Assembly: GCA_038229695.1 (NCBI GenBank)
Contig: JBBROE010000151.1
Coordinates: 1 to 8,181, forward strand
Origin: JACMLD01 sp038229695
GTDB lineage: Bacteria > Bacteroidota > Bacteroidia > Chitinophagales > Chitinophagaceae
Direction of reading: 5' to 3'
Length of the DNA: 8,181 bases
A program made the translations under genes and the position numbers. Positions 6,261-8,181 of the stretch are shown one piece after another (the first letter of the stretch is position 1; the number at the start of each line of letters is the position of its first letter). A model generated the notes under the pieces. The model searched no databases. It was not told the origin of the DNA and saw nothing but the letters and a program-made list of their open reading frames with translations.

Positions 6261-6289
6261 CCGCGTTAGAAATGATTTCTTACTAGCGG
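6261..6289. repeat. Nested inverted repeat in the rpoD leader
   Basis: AGAAAT (6268-6273) and ATTTCT (6275-6280) form a perfect palindrome around one G. CCGC (6261-6264) and GCGG (6286-6289) can pair outside it. As DNA it could be a short operator; as RNA the one-base loop would have to open. It sits 84 bases before the rpoD start. The function is unknown and the match is short enough to be chance. Confidence 0.3.
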
Positions 6290-6372
6290 GATAAGAAAAA
6301 GGCAGTCTTAACGTTTAGTTAAATTAACAGGCTTGACCCTTTCATCCAACCAAGCTTTAATACAGTCCACCT

Positions 6373-7248
6373 ATGAGCATGAGACAGTTAAAGATTACTA
6401 AATCAATCACCAACCGGGAGTCCCAGAGCCTGGAAAAGTATCTCCAGGAGATCGGTAAGGTGGAGCTGATAACCTCCGAGGAGGAAGTCAGGCTGGCCGG
6501 TTTAATCAGGCAGGGGGACCAGGGGGCGCTGGACCGGCTTACCAAGGCCAACCTGCGCTTTGTGGTGTCCGTGGCCAAACAGTACCAGAACCAGGGCCTC
6601 TCGCTGCCAGATCTTATCAACGAAGGCAACCTGGGCCTTATTAAAGCCGCACAGCGCTTCGATGAAACGCGGGGTTTTAAATTCATTTCTTATGCGGTAT
6701 GGTGGATCAGGCAGAGCATTCTGCAGTCACTTGCCGAACAGGCGCGGATTGTTCGGTTGCCGCTGAACAAGGTAGGACTGACCAACCGGATCCAGAAAGC
6801 CTTCTCCCAGCTGGAGCAGGAATTTGAACGTGAACCTTCTGCGGAGGAATTGGCAGATTTATTAAAACTTGATATCGATGAAGTGACCTCTACACTCAGT
6901 ATAAATGCCCGTCATGTAAGCATGGATACCCCCCTCTCTGAAGGCGAGGACGGGACCCTGATCGACCTGATGGAAAATCCGAATGCCGTCCGGACCGAGC
7001 GAAACATCGAACACGATGAATCGCTGAAGGTAGAAATTGAGCGATCGCTGAAGGCGCTGACGGAGAGACAGAAGGAAGTCATCTGTTATTTTTTCGGGAT
7101 TGGTATTGACCATCCCATGAGCCTGGAGGATATCGGCGACCATTTCAGCCTCACGCGCGAGCGGGTACGGCAGATCAAGGACAAGGCCATCACCAAACTT
7201 AAAACCACCAACCGGACTTTAATTTTACGCAGCTATTTAGGGAGCTGA
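6373..7248 (+). CDS. rpoD: Primary (housekeeping) sigma-70 factor RpoD/SigA
   Basis: This 291-aa group 1 type sigma factor directs RNA polymerase to promoters. Region 1.1 and the long non-conserved insertion of E. coli RpoD are absent, as is normal in Bacteroidota. Region 1.2 is at about 15-50 (NRESQSLEKYLQEIG). Regions 2.1-2.4 span about 55-118, including NLRFVVSVAKQYQNQGLSL, DLINEGNLGLIKAAQRFDE and the -10 recognition helix around SYAVWWIRQSI (106-116). Region 3 is at about 120-195. Region 4.2 is the HTH SLEDIGDHFSLTRERVRQIK (250-269), which contacts the -35/-33 element. The protein ends in YLGS. Two starts are possible, ATG 6373 (MSMRQLK) and ATG 6379 (MRQLK); many relatives begin at MRQLK, so the second cannot be excluded. 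No Shine-Dalgarno is evident. A terminator hairpin begins 34 bases downstream, so it is probably monocistronic. A second RpoD copy elsewhere cannot be ruled out. Confidence 0.95.
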   Translation: MSMRQLKITKSITNRESQSLEKYLQEIGKVELITSEEEVRLAGLIRQGDQGALDRLTKANLRFVVSVAKQYQNQGLSLPDLINEGNLGLIKAAQRFDETRGFKFISYAVWWIRQSILQSLAEQARIVRLPLNKVGLTNRIQKAFSQLEQEFEREPSAEELADLLKLDIDEVTSTLSINARHVSMDTPLSEGEDGTLIDLMENPNAVRTERNIEHDESLKVEIERSLKALTERQKEVICYFFGIGIDHPMSLEDIGDHFSLTRERVRQIKDKAITKLKTTNRTLILRSYLGS

Positions 7249-7263
7249 TTTTATAATCGTCAG

Positions 7264-7271
7264 TATATTTG
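7264..7271 (+). promoter_or_regulatory. Candidate -7 promoter element for ffh
   Basis: TATATTTG matches the Bacteroidota -7 consensus TAnnTTTG exactly and lies in the gap between rpoD and ffh, 66 bases before the ffh ATG. The expected -33 TTTG/TTG is not clear; the nearest is TTTAG at 7236-7240, slightly too far away. Transcription would start at about 7276-7279, at the foot of the hairpin described next. Confidence 0.45.
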
Positions 7272-7275
7272 CAAT

Positions 7276-7317
7276 CCTGCTTAGGTGAATGTGTATTACA
7301 TTCACCTTTTTTGCAGG
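7276..7317 (+). terminator. Rho-independent terminator after rpoD, with outer stem
   Basis: AGGTGAATGT (7283-7292) pairs perfectly with ACATTCACCT (7298-7307) around a 5-base loop (GTATT), and six T run from 7307 to 7312. An outer stem, CCTGC (7276-7280) with GCAGG (7313-7317), can enclose the whole hairpin. It begins 34 bases after the rpoD stop and is a textbook terminator for rpoD. The minus strand has no matching T-run. It also falls in the likely 5' leader of ffh. Confidence 0.88.
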
Positions 7318-7337
7318 CAGTCGTAAATAACACGTGT

Positions 7338-8181
7338 ATGTTTGAATCGTTAAGTGACAAACTGGAATCCGCCTTTAAGCAGCTCAAGGGTGAGGGCAGG
7401 ATAACCGAGCTCAATATTGCGGCAACCATCAAGGAAATCCGTCGTGCCCTGGTAGATGCGGATGTGAATTTTAAAATTGCCAAAGAATTCACCGATAAGA
7501 TCAAAGACAAGGCGGTGGGGGAGAAGGTCATCAACGCGATCAGCCCTGGCCAGCTCATGGTCAAAATAGTCAAGGACGAGCTGGCTGAGCTGATGGGCGG
7601 TGCAGAAAGCGAGTTTTTGGCAAAAGGCAACCCGGCCGTTATCCTCATTGCTGGTCTGCAGGGTTCCGGTAAAACAACGTTCAGCGGGAAACTGGCCAAT
7701 TACCTGAAAACAAAGAAGGGGTTATCCCCACTGCTGGTTGCGGCAGACATCTACCGGCCTGCTGCGGTCGACCAGCTGAAAGTGCTGGGAGAACAGATTG
7801 GCATTGATGTATATAGCGAGCCCGGCGTGACGGATGCCAAGGCTATTGCGCTGAACGCGGTGATGGAAGCCCGCAGCAAGAATAAAAATGTTGTCATTAT
7901 TGATACAGCCGGCCGCCTGGCAATTGACGAGGCGATGATGCAGGAGGTAGCCGGGATAAAGGCTGCCGTCAACCCCACTGAAGTACTGTTTGTGGTGGAT
8001 GCTATGACCGGCCAGGATGCCGTGAATACGGCCAAGGCATTTAATGACCGGCTCGACTTCAGCGGGGTGGTGCTCACAAAGCTGGACGGTGATACCCGGG
8101 GTGGGGCAGCCTTGTCCATCCGGTATACGGTCAGCAAGCCCATCAAATTTATCAGCAGTGGCGAAAAAATGGAAACGCTCG
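7338..8181 (+). CDS. ffh: Signal recognition particle GTPase Ffh (SRP54), 3' end outside window
   Basis: Ffh binds 4.5S RNA and the signal sequences of nascent membrane proteins and, with its receptor FtsY, targets ribosomes to the membrane. The first 281 residues are present; the gene is cut by the window edge, so the methionine-rich M domain that binds RNA and signal peptides is not seen. The N domain is at about 1-95 (MFESLSDKLESAFKQLKG; ALVDADVN). The G domain has all expected motifs: GLQGSGKTT (106-114, P-loop), DIYRPAAVDQL (137-147), DTAGR (189-193), TKLDGDTRGGAALS (247-260) and SSGEK (273-277, where GTGEK is common). The ATG at 7338 gives the standard N-terminus; no Shine-Dalgarno is obvious. 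It lies 89 bases after rpoD on the same strand, with a terminator between, so it is probably transcribed separately. Confidence 0.96.
   Translation, partial: MFESLSDKLESAFKQLKGEGRITELNIAATIKEIRRALVDADVNFKIAKEFTDKIKDKAVGEKVINAISPGQLMVKIVKDELAELMGGAESEFLAKGNPAVILIAGLQGSGKTTFSGKLANYLKTKKGLSPLLVAADIYRPAAVDQLKVLGEQIGIDVYSEPGVTDAKAIALNAVMEARSKNKNVVIIDTAGRLAIDEAMMQEVAGIKAAVNPTEVLFVVDAMTGQDAVNTAKAFNDRLDFSGVVLTKLDGDTRGGAALSIRYTVSKPIKFISSGEKMETL

Larger units (their letters stand above)
6064..6372. other. Divergent intergenic region between START-like gene and rpoD
   Basis: These 309 bases without an open frame must hold the promoters for the START-like gene (minus) and rpoD (plus). No exact TAnnTTTG element was found on either strand. 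Near misses are TAGTTTTTG at 6134-6142 (+) and TAATTTTC at 6115-6108 (-). Two inverted repeats are described separately. The region is large enough for a long structured rpoD leader or a small RNA, but I recognise no known RNA family in it. Confidence 0.6.

Noticed and set aside
7199..8146. Long minus-strand open frames (7199-7699 and 7751-8146)
   Set aside because: They lie antisense to ffh, which shows every SRP GTPase motif on the plus strand; Ser/Leu-rich antisense translations are typical shadows.

Overview
The window looks like chromosomal housekeeping DNA from a member of the Bacteroidota, probably of the Chitinophagaceae/Chitinophaga type. This is inferred from several things. The primary sigma factor is short and lacks region 1.1, with the N-terminus MRQLKITKSITNRES. 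There is a Bacteroidota-type START-like protein and a long (482 aa) LptF/LptG permease. Start codons lack clear Shine-Dalgarno sequences, and two TAnnTTTG (-7 type) promoter elements can be found. Base composition is mid-GC and even across the genes.

Layout. Positions 1-786 contain no convincing gene. They hold palindromic repeats, including two 63-bp direct copies exactly 180 bp apart, and perhaps a tiny scrap of an IS110-type transposase at the left edge. Positions 787-5044 are all on the minus strand and read right to left. First comes an LptF/LptG lipopolysaccharide-export permease (GTG start), then 19 bp later an exported Mn-type superoxide dismutase, then a good rho-independent terminator. 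After that comes a cation diffusion facilitator (TTG start), followed 6 bp later by an EamA/YedA-like exporter. The terminator suggests two transcription units: permease-SOD and CDF-EamA. Positions 5081-5701 (+) encode a 206-aa conserved-looking protein of unknown function, divergent from the permease across 36 bp. It overlaps tail to tail by 19 bp with a minus-strand START-like (AHSA1-type) protein at 5683-6063. A 309-bp gap with inverted repeats follows. On the plus strand are then the primary sigma factor rpoD (6373-7248), a strong terminator hairpin, and the first 281 codons of ffh, the SRP GTPase, which runs off the right edge.

How the genes work together. Much of the window serves the cell envelope or basic expression: LPS transport, an exported antioxidant enzyme, metal efflux and small-molecule efflux on one side, and transcription initiation (RpoD) and co-translational membrane targeting (Ffh) on the other. 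I do not see a new defence, mobile or biosynthetic system. The points most worth checking are the repeat cluster at 280-665, the overlapping promoter, terminator hairpin and ffh leader at 7264-7312, the signal peptide on the SOD, the Cys-rich tail of the CDF protein, and the unknown 206-aa protein.
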